Shown: one piece after another, positions 1-9,193 of the stretch | Position numbering within the stretch: position 1 is the first letter of the stretch | Layout: each line of letters starts with the position of its first letter | From: an uncultured Rhizobiaceae group bacterium | GTDB taxonomy: Bacteria; Pseudomonadota; Alphaproteobacteria; Rhizobiales; Rhizobiaceae | NCBI GenBank assembly: GCA_938010435.1 | Contig: CALLUS010000005.1 | Coordinates: forward strand, 310,001-374,000 | Length of the DNA stretch: 64,000 bases | Direction: 5' to 3' | Program-made: the position numbers and the translations under genes | Notes under the pieces: generated by a model | What the model was told of the DNA's origin: nothing | The model's input: only the letters and a program-made list of their open reading frames with translations | Databases searched by the model: none

Positions 1-1215
1 ACCACGAATTTCAGCCTCATCACGCACACCACCGAGTGACATACGAACGAATTCGCGTCCGGTCGCTTTCGCAATAGATTTACCCAATGACGTTTTACCG
101 ACACCTGGAGGGCCAACAAGACAAAGGATAGGACCCTTAATCTTCGCTGTACGGGTTTGAACTGCCAAAAACTCGACAATGCGTTCTTTAACCTTTTCCA
201 AACCGAAGTGATCAGTATCGAGAACTTTCTCAGCTTCCAGCAGATCGGTCTTCACGCGAGATTTTTTACTCCACGGAATTCCAGTCAACCAGTCAAGATA
301 GTTCCGAACAACAGTCGCTTCTGCACTCATCGGGCTCATCTGCTTCAATTTCTTGAACTCAGCATCAGCCTTTTCGCGGGCCTCTTTTGAAAACTTGGTT
401 TTCGTAAGCGTTTCTTCCAGTTCGGCCATTTCGTCACGGCCTTCTTCGCCGTCACCAAGCTCCTTTTGGATCGCCTTCATTTGTTCGTTGAGATAATATT
501 CTCGTTGCGTTTTTTCCATCTGGCGCTTCACGCGGCCACGGATACGCTTCTCGACCTGAAGAACGGAAATCTCGCTCTCCATCATCGCCAATACTTTTTC
601 CAAACGATCTTTGATGGACACCAAAGACAAAATGTCTTGCTTCTCAGAAATCTTCACTGCCAGATGTGATGCAATCGTATCAGCAAGTTTTGCAAAGTCT
701 TCAATCTGCGTAACCGCAGTCACAACTTCAGGCGAAACTTTTTTATTCAGCTTCACATAATTCTCAAATTCAGACACCACAGAACGTGACAAAGCTTCAA
801 TTTGAACTTCGTCTTCCTCGGCATCAGGTGCTGGAACAGCATAGGCTTCGTGATAGTCCTCACGATCAGTGAAACGGGTCACAGATGCCCGCTCGTAACC
901 TTCTACAAGCACTTTCACAGTGCCATCAGGCAGTTTCAACAACTGCAGTACAGTCGCCAAAGTACCGATATCGTACATTTCAGCAGGTTTGGGGTCATCA
1001 TCGCCAGCATTCTTCTGGGTCACCAGCAAAATTTGCTTATCGTTCTGCATCACTTCTTCAAGGGCAGCGATTGATTTCTCGCGCCCCACAAAAAGTGGAA
1101 CAATCATGTGTGGGAACACCACAATATCGCGCAAAGGCAATACGGGGAATATACCACCGTTTGCATCAAAATCTATTGCAGTCTTGGAGCCGTCTTTTTT
1201 GCTGTCATCAGCCAT
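1..1215 (-). CDS. lon: ATP-dependent protease Lon, N-terminal part (cut by window edge)
   Basis: Cytoplasmic AAA+ serine protease that degrades misfolded and regulatory proteins. The first 405 codons are visible, starting MADDSKKDG; the reading frame is open at base 1, so the rest of the ATPase domain and the Ser-Lys protease domain lie outside. The N-terminal substrate-binding domain begins with the typical FPVLPLRDIVVFPHM segment. A long coiled-coil region (EKRIRGRVKRQMEKTQREYY) and the Walker A motif GPPGVGKTS near the visible end follow. The upstream gene on the same strand is clpX, separated by a terminator, and a heat-shock-type promoter lies between them, so lon is probably its own transcription unit. 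The ATG at 1215 is the only in-frame start that fits Lon. Confidence 0.97.
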   Translation of the reverse strand, partial: MADDSKKDGSKTAIDFDANGGIFPVLPLRDIVVFPHMIVPLFVGREKSIAALEEVMQNDKQILLVTQKNAGDDDPKPAEMYDIGTLATVLQLLKLPDGTVKVLVEGYERASVTRFTDREDYHEAYAVPAPDAEEDEVQIEALSRSVVSEFENYVKLNKKVSPEVVTAVTQIEDFAKLADTIASHLAVKISEKQDILSLVSIKDRLEKVLAMMESEISVLQVEKRIRGRVKRQMEKTQREYYLNEQMKAIQKELGDGEEGRDEMAELEETLTKTKFSKEAREKADAEFKKLKQMSPMSAEATVVRNYLDWLTGIPWSKKSRVKTDLLEAEKVLDTDHFGLEKVKERIVEFLAVQTRTAKIKGPILCLVGPPGVGKTSLGKSIAKATGREFVRMSLGGVRDEAEIRG

Positions 1216-1384
1216 CAAAGCATGTCCTTATCGTTTTATCACACCAGCTAAATCAGCTGCACGCGAATCTTAGGTGCCACATTAGCCACCATTTTGGACC
1301 AATGACACCGCTAGCAACGTCACACCGCTACAATTTGTGTTGACGGTTAAAATGTTGGGAGGTTTCACAGGCCCGTTCTCTTCC

Positions 1385-1415
1385 CTCAAATAAGTCGTAA
1401 AAAAGCAGTTTCAAG
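1385..1415 (-). promoter_or_regulatory. RpoH (sigma-32) type heat-shock promoter of lon
   Basis: Read on the minus strand, CTTG (1415-1412) is followed by a 17-nt spacer and CTTATTTGAG (1394-1385). This fits the alphaproteobacterial heat-shock promoter consensus CTTG-N17-CYTATNTNNG at every defined position. It lies about 170 nt upstream of the lon start, immediately after the clpX terminator, which is the expected place. Function is inferred from the match. Confidence 0.7.
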
Positions 1416-1429
1416 TTTCAATCACTCAT

Positions 1430-1460
1430 AAAAAAAGCCCGCTGCAACGAGCGGGCTTTT
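1430..1460 (-). terminator. Rho-independent terminator of clpX
   Basis: An 8-bp GC-rich stem (1436-1443 with 1450-1457, AGCCCGCT/AGCGGGCT) is followed on the minus strand by a run of T (1436-1431). It sits 22 nt after the clpX stop codon. Confidence 0.85.
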
Positions 1461-1481
1461 GGAAGCTTTTGTGAATGCCAA

Positions 1482-2774
1482 CTAAGCGCTTTTTTCTGCC
1501 GGTTCTTTATCATCTGCTTTGTCAGCGTAGATATAGAGCGGTTGGGTGTTGCCGTTGATAACCTCTTCCGAAATCACAACTTCTTCAACTCCATCCATAG
1601 TTGGCAATTCGAACATTGTATCCAGCAATATGCCTTCAATGATTGACCGCAAACCACGCGCTCCCGTTTTGCGCAGAATTGCTTTTTGAGCAATAGCTCG
1701 AAGAGCATCTTCTTGGAATGAGAGTTTGACCTCATCCATTTCAAACAAACGCTGATACTGTTTGATCAGGGCATTTTTCGGCTCAGATAGAATTTGCACA
1801 AGCGCATCTTCGTCCAGATCCTCCAAAGTTGCCAAAACCGGAATACGGCCAACAAATTCAGGGATCAAACCGAAGCGCAGCAAATCTTCAGGCTCAAGAG
1901 CTTTGAACAACTCACCAGTTTTACGGTCTTCCGGGCTTTCAACTGCAGCACCAAAGCCGATACCTGTGTTGCGACCACGGTCGGAAATGATTTTATCAAG
2001 TCCGGCAAACGCACCACCTGCAATAAACAGAATATTGGTTGTATCCACCTGCAAGAATTCTTGTTGCGGGTGTTTACGGCCACCTTGCGGAGGAACGGAT
2101 GCGACCGTGCCTTCCATAATTTTCAACAAAGCCTGCTGCACGCCTTCGCCCGAAACATCACGTGTGATGGATGGGTTGTCAGACTTACGTGTGATCTTAT
2201 CGACCTCATCGATGTAAACGATACCACGTTGGGCACGTTCTACGTTGTAATCTGCGCTTTGAAGCAGCTTCAAAATAATATTTTCAACGTCTTCACCCAC
2301 ATAACCCGCTTCGGTCAATGTGGTGGCGTCCGCCATTGTGAAAGGAACATCAAGAATGCGTGCCAACGTCTGTGCCAGCAAAGTTTTGCCGCAACCTGTT
2401 GGGCCGATAAGCATGATATTGGATTTCGCCAATTCCACATCATCGCCATCAGCAGCGTGGTTCAAACGCTTGTAGTGATTATGAACCGCCACAGACAACA
2501 CGCGTTTCGCATGAGGTTGTCCGATGACGTAATCGTTCAAAACGTCGAGAATTTCTTGTGGCGAAGGCGTACCCTCAGTGGATTTCACCAAGCTGGACTT
2601 ATTTTCCTCGCGGATAATGTCCATGCACAGCTCAACGCACTCATCACAGATGAACACGGTTGGGCCAGCAATAAGCTTGCGCACTTCATGTTGGCTTTTG
2701 CCACAAAACGAGCAGTACAGCGTGTTCTTTGAATCGCCGCCGCTGCCGCCACTGGTATTTGAAACCTTGCTCAT
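1482..2774 (-). CDS. clpX: ATP-dependent Clp protease ATP-binding subunit ClpX
   Basis: AAA+ unfoldase that recognises substrates and feeds them into the ClpP chamber; in alphaproteobacteria it is also central to cell-cycle proteolysis. The 430 residues match the family length. The N-terminal C4 zinc-binding domain is visible (CSFCGKSQ, then CDECVELC), followed by Walker [13 protein letters not shown], Walker [11 protein letters not shown] and the GARGLRSI sensor-2 region near the C-terminus. A ribosome-binding site (AAAGGTGGG) precedes the ATG. It lies 221 nt downstream of clpP on the same strand, the standard clpP-clpX-lon order. Confidence 0.98.
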   Translation of the reverse strand: MSKVSNTSGGSGGDSKNTLYCSFCGKSQHEVRKLIAGPTVFICDECVELCMDIIREENKSSLVKSTEGTPSPQEILDVLNDYVIGQPHAKRVLSVAVHNHYKRLNHAADGDDVELAKSNIMLIGPTGCGKTLLAQTLARILDVPFTMADATTLTEAGYVGEDVENIILKLLQSADYNVERAQRGIVYIDEVDKITRKSDNPSITRDVSGEGVQQALLKIMEGTVASVPPQGGRKHPQQEFLQVDTTNILFIAGGAFAGLDKIISDRGRNTGIGFGAAVESPEDRKTGELFKALEPEDLLRFGLIPEFVGRIPVLATLEDLDEDALVQILSEPKNALIKQYQRLFEMDEVKLSFQEDALRAIAQKAILRKTGARGLRSIIEGILLDTMFELPTMDGVEEVVISEEVINGNTQPLYIYADKADDKEPAEKSA

Positions 2775-2970
2775 TACCCACCTTTATCTGAACGGCCTAA
2801 CCGTTCATTTTACATCTGCCCTGTTCCACGAAAACCATGGAACTCTGTGTTCGTCATGCAATTGAGAGACACCGCGAACACGGATTATTGCACTGAATAC
2901 GCCACAACTTTGCGAAACTAACAACAATGACTTCAAATTTCCCTTAACATGATCCAAAGATTTGGAAAAC

Positions 2971-2986
2971 AGGGCAATTAAGCCCT
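2971..2986 (-). terminator. Small hairpin after clpP, possible weak terminator
   Basis: AGGGC/GCCCT form a 5-bp stem just after the clpP stop, followed on the minus strand by GTTTT. The stem and T-run are short, so it may only reduce readthrough into clpX or mark an mRNA end. Confidence 0.35.
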
Positions 2987-2995
2987 ATCATTTTG

Positions 2996-3631
2996 TTAGG
3001 ATTCTGAAGCTTCGCTTTCAATTTCGTCACGTGATGAGATTACTTTGTCGATAATGCCGAACTCAACTGATTCATCGGCTGTCATGAAGTGGTCACGATC
3101 AAGCGTGGATTCAATAGTCTCGTAGTCTTTGCCGGTGTGCTTCACGTAAATTTCATTCAAACGGCGCTTAAGCTTCACGATATCTTGCGCATGGCGTTCG
3201 ATATCAGATGCTTGTCCTTGGAAACCGCCTGAGGGTTGGTGCAACATCACGCGCGCATTAGGTAAAGCAAAACGCATATCTTTGGCGCCGGCAGTCAACA
3301 ACAATGAACCCATGGAAGCCGCTTGGCCCATGCAAAGCGTAGCTACGGCGGGTTTGATGAACTGCATCGTGTCATAAATTGCCATGCCAGAAGTAACCAC
3401 GCCGCCTGGCGAGTTGATATAGAGAGAAATTTCTTTCTTTGGGTTTTCAGCTTCAAGAAACAAAAGCTGCGCACAAACCAAAACAGCCATACTGTCTTCG
3501 ATTGGGCCCGTGATGAAAATAATGCGCTCTTTCAAGAGACGCGAGAAAATATCGTAAGCACGCTCACCACGGTTGGTCTGTTCTACAACCATTGGGACGA
3601 GGTTCATGGCGGTGTCGATTGGATCCTTCAT
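2996..3631 (-). CDS. clpP: ATP-dependent Clp protease proteolytic subunit ClpP
   Basis: Self-compartmentalised serine protease forming the tetradecameric chamber used with ClpX (and ClpA). 211 residues, normal length. The catalytic serine is in [11 protein letters not shown] (Ser106) and the catalytic histidine in [11 protein letters not shown] (His131); the catalytic aspartate is probably in [10 protein letters not shown]. The start [15 protein letters not shown] is typical of alphaproteobacterial ClpP. The gene is first in the clpP-clpX-lon cluster, and a heat-shock-like promoter is seen upstream. Confidence 0.98.
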   Translation of the reverse strand: MKDPIDTAMNLVPMVVEQTNRGERAYDIFSRLLKERIIFITGPIEDSMAVLVCAQLLFLEAENPKKEISLYINSPGGVVTSGMAIYDTMQFIKPAVATLCMGQAASMGSLLLTAGAKDMRFALPNARVMLHQPSGGFQGQASDIERHAQDIVKLKRRLNEIYVKHTGKDYETIESTLDRDHFMTADESVEFGIIDKVISSRDEIESEASES

Positions 3632-3732
3632 CGGATGCCTTTCTTCTTCAAAAATAGAATCGCGTTATCACTACTTGATACGTCACTCACTAAAGCAATG
3701 TTAATGAGAGTGGAAATGTGAAATTGAGTTCA

Positions 3733-3762
3733 CAATATAGGAGTGCCAAACTGTCCTACAAC
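3733..3762 (-). promoter_or_regulatory. RpoH-like promoter candidate of clpP
   Basis: Minus strand GTTG (3762-3759), a 17-nt spacer, then CCTATATTG (3741-3733). The -10 matches the CYTATNT core of the alphaproteobacterial heat-shock consensus; the -35 has one mismatch from CTTG. It is about 100 nt upstream of clpP, and a transcript from here would fit heat-inducible clpP. One mismatch keeps this tentative. Confidence 0.45.
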
Positions 3763-3772
3763 CGTGGTCCTC

Positions 3773-3810
3773 AAAAGAAAAAGAGGAACGACCGTATGGT
3801 CATTCCTCTT
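3773..3810 (-). terminator. Rho-independent terminator of the FadL-type porin gene
   Basis: Long stem AAGAGGAA(t)GACC/GGTC(g)TTCCTCTT (3781-3810, one mismatch, 4-nt loop) followed on the minus strand by TTTCTTTT. It lies 29 nt after the stop of the porin gene. Confidence 0.8.
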
Positions 3811-3838
3811 CAAGCAATAGGAGCTGTTTAAGCCCAAA

Positions 3839-5095
3839 TTAAAATTTAAGTTTAGCAGACAGGTTAAATGCACCTACGAAATCATTGTCGAAAGAAAAAG
3901 ACACATCGTTTGCAGGGTCACCGCCTGATGGAGTTGAATCTCCACTGGTTAGAATACCTACGAGCCCGCCAAACCTTAATTCAAGGTTTTCATTCGCTTG
4001 GTAAGAGATACCACTAGACAGTGTGTATGTATCTGTTTGAGTACCCGTTGTCGTTGATGTTCCCCGGTCATAACCAATAGAAACCAAACCGCTCAATTCA
4101 TCAGAGAATTTTCGCCCTATGCCAAGCGATGCGGTAATGCCATCGCGGTAAAGAGGATCGAATGAAACATCCGTAGGCAATCCTGTAGTCGGGCTTGTCA
4201 CACCAACAATTGGAACGACTCCCAATCTACTCCATTGCTGCCATTTCAATGACCCAAACAACAATGTGTTTTCCGCAACACCGCTTTGGAATTTGAATTC
4301 TAAAGCCTGTGGAATTTCCGTTGCTGCCGAAACATCAGTAATCGCTCCAAGACCACCTAATGCGGTTGAATCCACGGTGCCAGAAAGGCCGTTTAGATTA
4401 TACCTGCTGCTGTAGACTAGTGAAGCGCGCAGCGCTATTTCGGGCAATTCGTATGCCGCACCAACGCGCCAGCCGAAAGCTTCGTCTTCCAAATTGAACA
4501 AACCCAAACCTTGCGGGTTAATTGCTGGAATAAATGGACTAATCACTACAGAATCACCAGCTGGGGCAAAATCACCAAAAGTTTGACGAGATTGAAACGC
4601 TTCAACTTCGATATAAGAACCACCTACAATCGCACGGAATTGCCCAATGCTTGTTTTGAATTTGTATGCGCAGGTCAAACTGTAATCGTCTGATTCCAAG
4701 GAAAACTCTACCGAAGTAGGCGAATATGCATTATTCAGTCCGTATTCAGAGTCAGCACCAAATGGCTTGGTGTAAGACGCCAGACAATCGACGGCATCAC
4801 CAAACCCAGCCTTTATGCCGAACCTTGGTACGACATAGTCTGAATCCACATCGATTGAGGCTGTTGATTGTGGTGGCAGACCAAATCCAGCGCCAAGATT
4901 AGCCGATCGCGTCACATTCTTGATAGTCCGTTGAGGCAAAACAACGGTAACTTCACTGTCCAAAGAATAGCGCTGAGTGTCGAACAATTGATCGATCTTC
5001 ACGCCACCGCGGTCAAATCCACCAGCATGAGCATTGATTGTAAGGACCGCGCTTGTCGCCAAAATCCCAAGCGATATCGAAAGTAAATGTCTCAT
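3839..5095 (-). CDS. FadL/OmpP1/TodX-family outer membrane transport protein
   Basis: Predicted 14-strand outer membrane beta-barrel that admits long-chain fatty acids or other hydrophobic compounds. I chose the start at MRHLLSISLG (5095) rather than the ATG 57 nt upstream, because it begins a clear signal peptide ending NAHA before GGFDRGGVKID; this gives 418 residues. The mature protein has alternating beta-strand patterns and ends with the aromatic residue expected of a barrel (AFNLSAKLKF). The FadL-like feature is the plug/N-terminal region with ANLGAGFGLPPQST. It lies downstream of valS without a recognisable operon partner. Substrate cannot be told from sequence. Confidence 0.85.
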   Translation of the reverse strand: MRHLLSISLGILATSAVLTINAHAGGFDRGGVKIDQLFDTQRYSLDSEVTVVLPQRTIKNVTRSANLGAGFGLPPQSTASIDVDSDYVVPRFGIKAGFGDAVDCLASYTKPFGADSEYGLNNAYSPTSVEFSLESDDYSLTCAYKFKTSIGQFRAIVGGSYIEVEAFQSRQTFGDFAPAGDSVVISPFIPAINPQGLGLFNLEDEAFGWRVGAAYELPEIALRASLVYSSRYNLNGLSGTVDSTALGGLGAITDVSAATEIPQALEFKFQSGVAENTLLFGSLKWQQWSRLGVVPIVGVTSPTTGLPTDVSFDPLYRDGITASLGIGRKFSDELSGLVSIGYDRGTSTTTGTQTDTYTLSSGISYQANENLELRFGGLVGILTSGDSTPSGGDPANDVSFSFDNDFVGAFNLSAKLKF

Positions 5096-5254
5096 CTTAT
5101 TTGCCCCGTGCGCGATTCCAGAAACGATCTGTGCAGCAAATCGATACGTCACAAGAATACGTTCAACAAGGCGAATTCTTACCTAAACGTCAAAAGAAAA
5201 CTCATGTCGCAATTTTGCCACAATGGGAAAAATGGAAATTAATATTACTTTCAA

Positions 5255-8251
5255 TCAATTGAAAGATTTCACCCGTTCCAAGGCCTCATTCACAATTGTG
5301 TGTTTCTCTTCCAACTCGGTCAAACGATCACGATTTTCCTGAACAACAGAATCTGGCGCGTTCGCAACGAATTTTTCGTTGTTCAACTTACCGCCAACGA
5401 CCTTCAAATCTTTCTCGATGCCTTCAATCTCTTTTTCCAAACGAGAGATTTCAGCACCAAAATCCACAAGGCCTTTCAGCGGCAAGCAAACAGTCGCCTC
5501 GCCCACAACCAGTTGAGCCGCACCTTCGGGCGCTTCATCCCCCAATGAGACATCGCTCATCCGCGCCAAGCGACGGATCGCGGCATCATTGCGTTCAAGA
5601 CGGGCTTTGGTTCCATCAGATGCACCAACGATCACCAATTGCATTTCCAAGCTCGGCTTGATTTTCATCTCGGTGCGCACGGAGCGCACTTCGGACACCA
5701 GTTCGATCAACCAGTTGATTTCATCAGCCGCAGCTTGATCTTGCACTTGCGGCTTTGGCCATTCGGCATGGCACAACAGTGTGTCACGGCTTTCAGCCGT
5801 TTCCGCCCAAAGTTCTTCCGTCATAAACGGCATGAACGGGTGCAACAGCTTGTAGATTTCATCCAGCACATAAGCGGCAACCGCCTGCGCTTCTGCTTTC
5901 GCATCTGCATCGTCGCCATTGAAAATCGGCTTCAACAGTTCCAGGTGCCAGTCGCAGAACGTGTTCCAAACGAATTTGTAAGCCGCACCCGCCGCATCGT
6001 TGAAACGATATTTCTCAATGCCTTCGCTCACGTCTTCGATTGTTTTCGACAGTTCAGTCAAAATCCAACGGTTCACTTGAAGCTGTGCATCTTCGGGTTT
6101 GAACCCTTCCGCGTGTTTCACCTCGTTCATTTCAGCAAAACGTGTGGCGTTCCACAGCTTGGTGCCAAAATTGCGGTAACCCACAATCCGGTCTTCATCG
6201 AGACGAACATCCCTGCCCTGTGCTGCCATAATGGAGAGCGTGAAGCGCAAAGCGTCCGTGCCGTATTTGTCCATCAATTCCAACGGATCGATCACATTGC
6301 CCTTGGACTTGGACATTTTCTGCCCGTCCTTGTCGCGCACCAGCGCGTGAACATAAACCGTGTGAAAAGGCTCAACGATTTTTCCTGCATCGTCTTTCAT
6401 AAAGTGGTTGCCCATCATCATCATCCGAGCGACCCAGAAGAAGATAATGTCAAAACCAGTCACCAGAACATCAGTTTGATAATAGGTTTCAAGCTCTTTG
6501 GTCTTGTCAGGCCAGCCAAGTGTGGAAAACGGCCAAAGTGCGGACGAGAACCATGTGTCTAGGACGTCCGCGTCTCTGTAGATCGGAACATGTGGTCTCC
6601 TTGTGTTTTCTTCAAGTCTTGCCCCCTGATCTCCATCAAAGTCGAAGTAGATTGCTTCTACTTCATTCTCAACGACTTCAATTTCATAACCTGGATAAGC
6701 TAAACTCGCCTGTTTTATCGCTTCTTTTTCAGACTTCGCAACAAACATTTGCCCTTGAAGTTCCGTTCCGAAAACTGATCCTCCATCACTGACAGGAGGT
6801 CCATACCAAACAGGAATCTGATGCCCCCACCAAAGCTGGCGAGAAATGCACCACGGCTGGATGTTTTCCATCCAATTGTAATAGGTGTTTTCCCACGTCT
6901 TCGGCACGAAATTCGTGCGGCCTTCTTTGACGGATGCCAGCGCAGGCTTTGCCAGTGTTTCCGCATCGCAGAACCATTGGTCGGTCAACATAGGTTCGAT
7001 CACAACCTTGGAACGGTCACCCGTTGGTTGCTGCATTTTGTTTTTCTCAACGAGAGGAATGGCATTGCCCTGCTCGTCCGTTGTCATCACCGCATTGCCT
7101 TCCGCCGTGATCGCCGCAATGACTTTCTCGCGAGCGTCGTAACGGTCAAGACCGCGATATTCGTCCGGCACCAAGTTGATCGCATCAACCCAGTTTTCAT
7201 CTGGCAACTCACCAGACTCCACAATCGCTTTGGCCTTCCCAGCTTCTTCAGCGTAAGGCGCACCATCAGCACGCAGTGCGGCTTTTGTGTCCATCAAACG
7301 ATACATGGGAATGTCATTGCGTTTGGCGACCATGTAATCGTTGAAATCGTGCGCACCCGTGATTTTTACCGCACCAGACCCAAAATACTTATCGGGATAG
7401 TCGTCCGTGATGATCGGGATGAAACGACGATGTTTTTTCGGGCCAACAGGGATTTCGCACAATTTGCCAATGATCGGCGCATAACGCTCGTCAGAGGGAT
7501 GAACCGCAACAGCTCCATCACCCAACATGGTTTCAGGGCGTGTGGTGGCGATGGAAATATAGTCTCGCGTTTCGCTCAGCGTGACGTTTCCGTCTTCATC
7601 CTTCTCCACATATTCATAGGTCGCACCATCGGCGAGCGGATATTTGAAGTGCCACATGTGGCCATCAACATCGATGTTCTCGACTTCAAGGTCAGAAATC
7701 GCGGTTTCAAAATGCGGGTCCCAGTTCACCAACCGCTTACCGCGATAGATCAGACCTTCATTGTAGAGCGACACGAACACTTCGCGCACAGCTTCAGATA
7801 GCCCCTCGTCCATGGTGAAACGTTCGCGCGACCAATCACAGCTCGCACCAAGGCGTTTCAGCTGGTTGAAAATCGTGCCGCCTGATTCCTCTTTCCATTC
7901 CCAAATTTTGTCGATGAAATCTGGGCGAGAGAAATCAGTGCGTTTTTTACCTTCTGCATTCAGCTTACGTTCCACAACCATCTGGGTTGCGATGCCTGCG
8001 TGGTCCATGCCCGGCTGCCACAAAACGTTGTTGCCCAGCATACGTTGATAGCGAATGAGAATATCCTGCAATGTGTTGTTGAGCGCATGGCCCATGTGCA
8101 GCGAGCCCGTCACATTGGGCGGTGGAATAACGATCGCATATGGGTCGGCACCTTCGCGTGCGCCAGCGCCAGCGGCAAAGGCTTTCGCCTCGTCCCATTT
8201 CTTGGCGATGCGGGGTTCAACACTGTTGGCGTCATAATTCTTTTCTAGCAT
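5255..8251 (-). CDS. valS: Valyl-tRNA synthetase
   Basis: Class I aminoacyl-tRNA synthetase charging tRNA-Val, with a CP1 editing domain that removes mischarged threonine. The start is set at MLEKNYDANSVEPR (8251), which has an AGGA ribosome-binding site 8-10 nt upstream; a longer frame adds 19 unlikely residues. The resulting 998 residues fit alphaproteobacterial ValRS. Visible are the HIGH-type motif HMGH (residues 52-55), the KMSKS motif in GQKMSKSKGNV, and a C-terminal coiled-coil arm (SRLEKEIEGIEKDLKVVGGK). It follows popZ, the usual arrangement in Rhizobiales. Confidence 0.97.
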   Translation of the reverse strand: MLEKNYDANSVEPRIAKKWDEAKAFAAGAGAREGADPYAIVIPPPNVTGSLHMGHALNNTLQDILIRYQRMLGNNVLWQPGMDHAGIATQMVVERKLNAEGKKRTDFSRPDFIDKIWEWKEESGGTIFNQLKRLGASCDWSRERFTMDEGLSEAVREVFVSLYNEGLIYRGKRLVNWDPHFETAISDLEVENIDVDGHMWHFKYPLADGATYEYVEKDEDGNVTLSETRDYISIATTRPETMLGDGAVAVHPSDERYAPIIGKLCEIPVGPKKHRRFIPIITDDYPDKYFGSGAVKITGAHDFNDYMVAKRNDIPMYRLMDTKAALRADGAPYAEEAGKAKAIVESGELPDENWVDAINLVPDEYRGLDRYDAREKVIAAITAEGNAVMTTDEQGNAIPLVEKNKMQQPTGDRSKVVIEPMLTDQWFCDAETLAKPALASVKEGRTNFVPKTWENTYYNWMENIQPWCISRQLWWGHQIPVWYGPPVSDGGSVFGTELQGQMFVAKSEKEAIKQASLAYPGYEIEVVENEVEAIYFDFDGDQGARLEENTRRPHVPIYRDADVLDTWFSSALWPFSTLGWPDKTKELETYYQTDVLVTGFDIIFFWVARMMMMGNHFMKDDAGKIVEPFHTVYVHALVRDKDGQKMSKSKGNVIDPLELMDKYGTDALRFTLSIMAAQGRDVRLDEDRIVGYRNFGTKLWNATRFAEMNEVKHAEGFKPEDAQLQVNRWILTELSKTIEDVSEGIEKYRFNDAAGAAYKFVWNTFCDWHLELLKPIFNGDDADAKAEAQAVAAYVLDEIYKLLHPFMPFMTEELWAETAESRDTLLCHAEWPKPQVQDQAAADEINWLIELVSEVRSVRTEMKIKPSLEMQLVIVGASDGTKARLERNDAAIRRLARMSDVSLGDEAPEGAAQLVVGEATVCLPLKGLVDFGAEISRLEKEIEGIEKDLKVVGGKLNNEKFVANAPDSVVQENRDRLTELEEKHTIVNEALERVKSFN

Positions 8252-8372
8252 TTTTCGTCCTGAATGGCCCGCGTCAATGGCGGCTATGTGGCAGCTATTC
8301 TCTCTCATTGTCTAAAGACAAAGCAGCACTTCAAGTCAACAATGACAGGCGTTTTGAAGGGTATTGCGGTGT

Positions 8373-9053
8373 TTAAGAAGCTTTTTTGCCGCGTGAGACC
8401 GCTTGAATCTCTTCTTGTACCAAACGTTCCACCAAAGTGGGCAGATTGGTGGAGAGCCAAGTGCGCACGATCGGGCGCATCATTTCGCCCAATATATTTT
8501 CGATTTCTGAGGATTTATCATCCATCATTTTGACAGCGATTTGCTCAGCCACGGCAGCGGTTGATGGCAAAGCTACTGAAGCGGCTGCGGCCTCTGCAAT
8601 AAATTCAGGAGCCATTGGTGTCTCTTGCGCCTTGAGCACGGCTTCGGGCGTCGCAACTTGAGGTGTAATAGGCAAATCAGGCTTACCACGCATCCGATAT
8701 TTCTCAAGGCGCTCTTCTGTGGTCAAGCCTTCGCCGGCAGCAGCAATTTGCGCCCGCAACTGCGCGGCTTTCTGCTCAATCGTCAGAGGCGCTTCTTCAG
8801 CAATAATTGCTTCCATTTCAGCCGCCATAGCAGCTTCAATGCCAGCTTCTTCAATTTTAGTGTCTTCAACGTTGGCATTGGAATGGTCTGTCGGGTGGGT
8901 ATAGCGCTCGCGCTCAGTCAAACCATCATCAGGCTGGTCTTCATCATCTGCAATAATTTGACGGATCGACGCCAAAATATCATCCATGCTCGGTTCTTGA
9001 TCAGCATCAAGCTCAGGCAATTTTGCAGCGGTGTTACCAGTGTTGGCAGCCAT
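8373..9053 (-). CDS. popZ: PopZ-family polar organising protein (DUF2497)
   Basis: PopZ forms a polar matrix that anchors the chromosome origin via ParB and recruits polarity factors in alphaproteobacteria. The family signatures are at both ends: EPSMDDILASIRQIIADD near the N-terminus, and a C-terminal oligomerisation region with MRPIVRTWLSTNLPTLVERL and VQEEIQAVSRG. The middle is acidic, low-complexity and Ala/Glu-rich, as expected. The start MAANTGN at 9053 is preferred because AAGGGGA lies at proper spacing, giving 226 residues; the ATG six bases upstream sits too close to it. Adjacent to valS, the conserved position. Confidence 0.9.
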   Translation of the reverse strand: MAANTGNTAAKLPELDADQEPSMDDILASIRQIIADDEDQPDDGLTERERYTHPTDHSNANVEDTKIEEAGIEAAMAAEMEAIIAEEAPLTIEQKAAQLRAQIAAAGEGLTTEERLEKYRMRGKPDLPITPQVATPEAVLKAQETPMAPEFIAEAAAASVALPSTAAVAEQIAVKMMDDKSSEIENILGEMMRPIVRTWLSTNLPTLVERLVQEEIQAVSRGKKAS

Positions 9054-9193
9054 GATCATTTCCCCTTGGCCACTCACGGCCGCAATCCATTCGCCAGACA
9101 TCAGTCTGGTGATTCGTGATCACTATAACGGATAAGGAGAAAATTCGGCACACCTGTCACAACACTTGGTGTGTCTATCGACAGACTTTAAAC

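Noticed and set aside
1794-2732. 312-codon plus-strand open frame
   Set aside because: It lies opposite clpX; the translation (many Cys, His and Phe residues) resembles antisense of conserved codons, not a protein family.
5639-6562. 307-codon plus-strand open frame
   Set aside because: Also antisense to valS; composition rich in His/Phe/Arg as expected for reverse-complement codons.
6821-7801. 326-codon plus-strand open frame
   Set aside because: Antisense shadow of valS with no recognisable domain.
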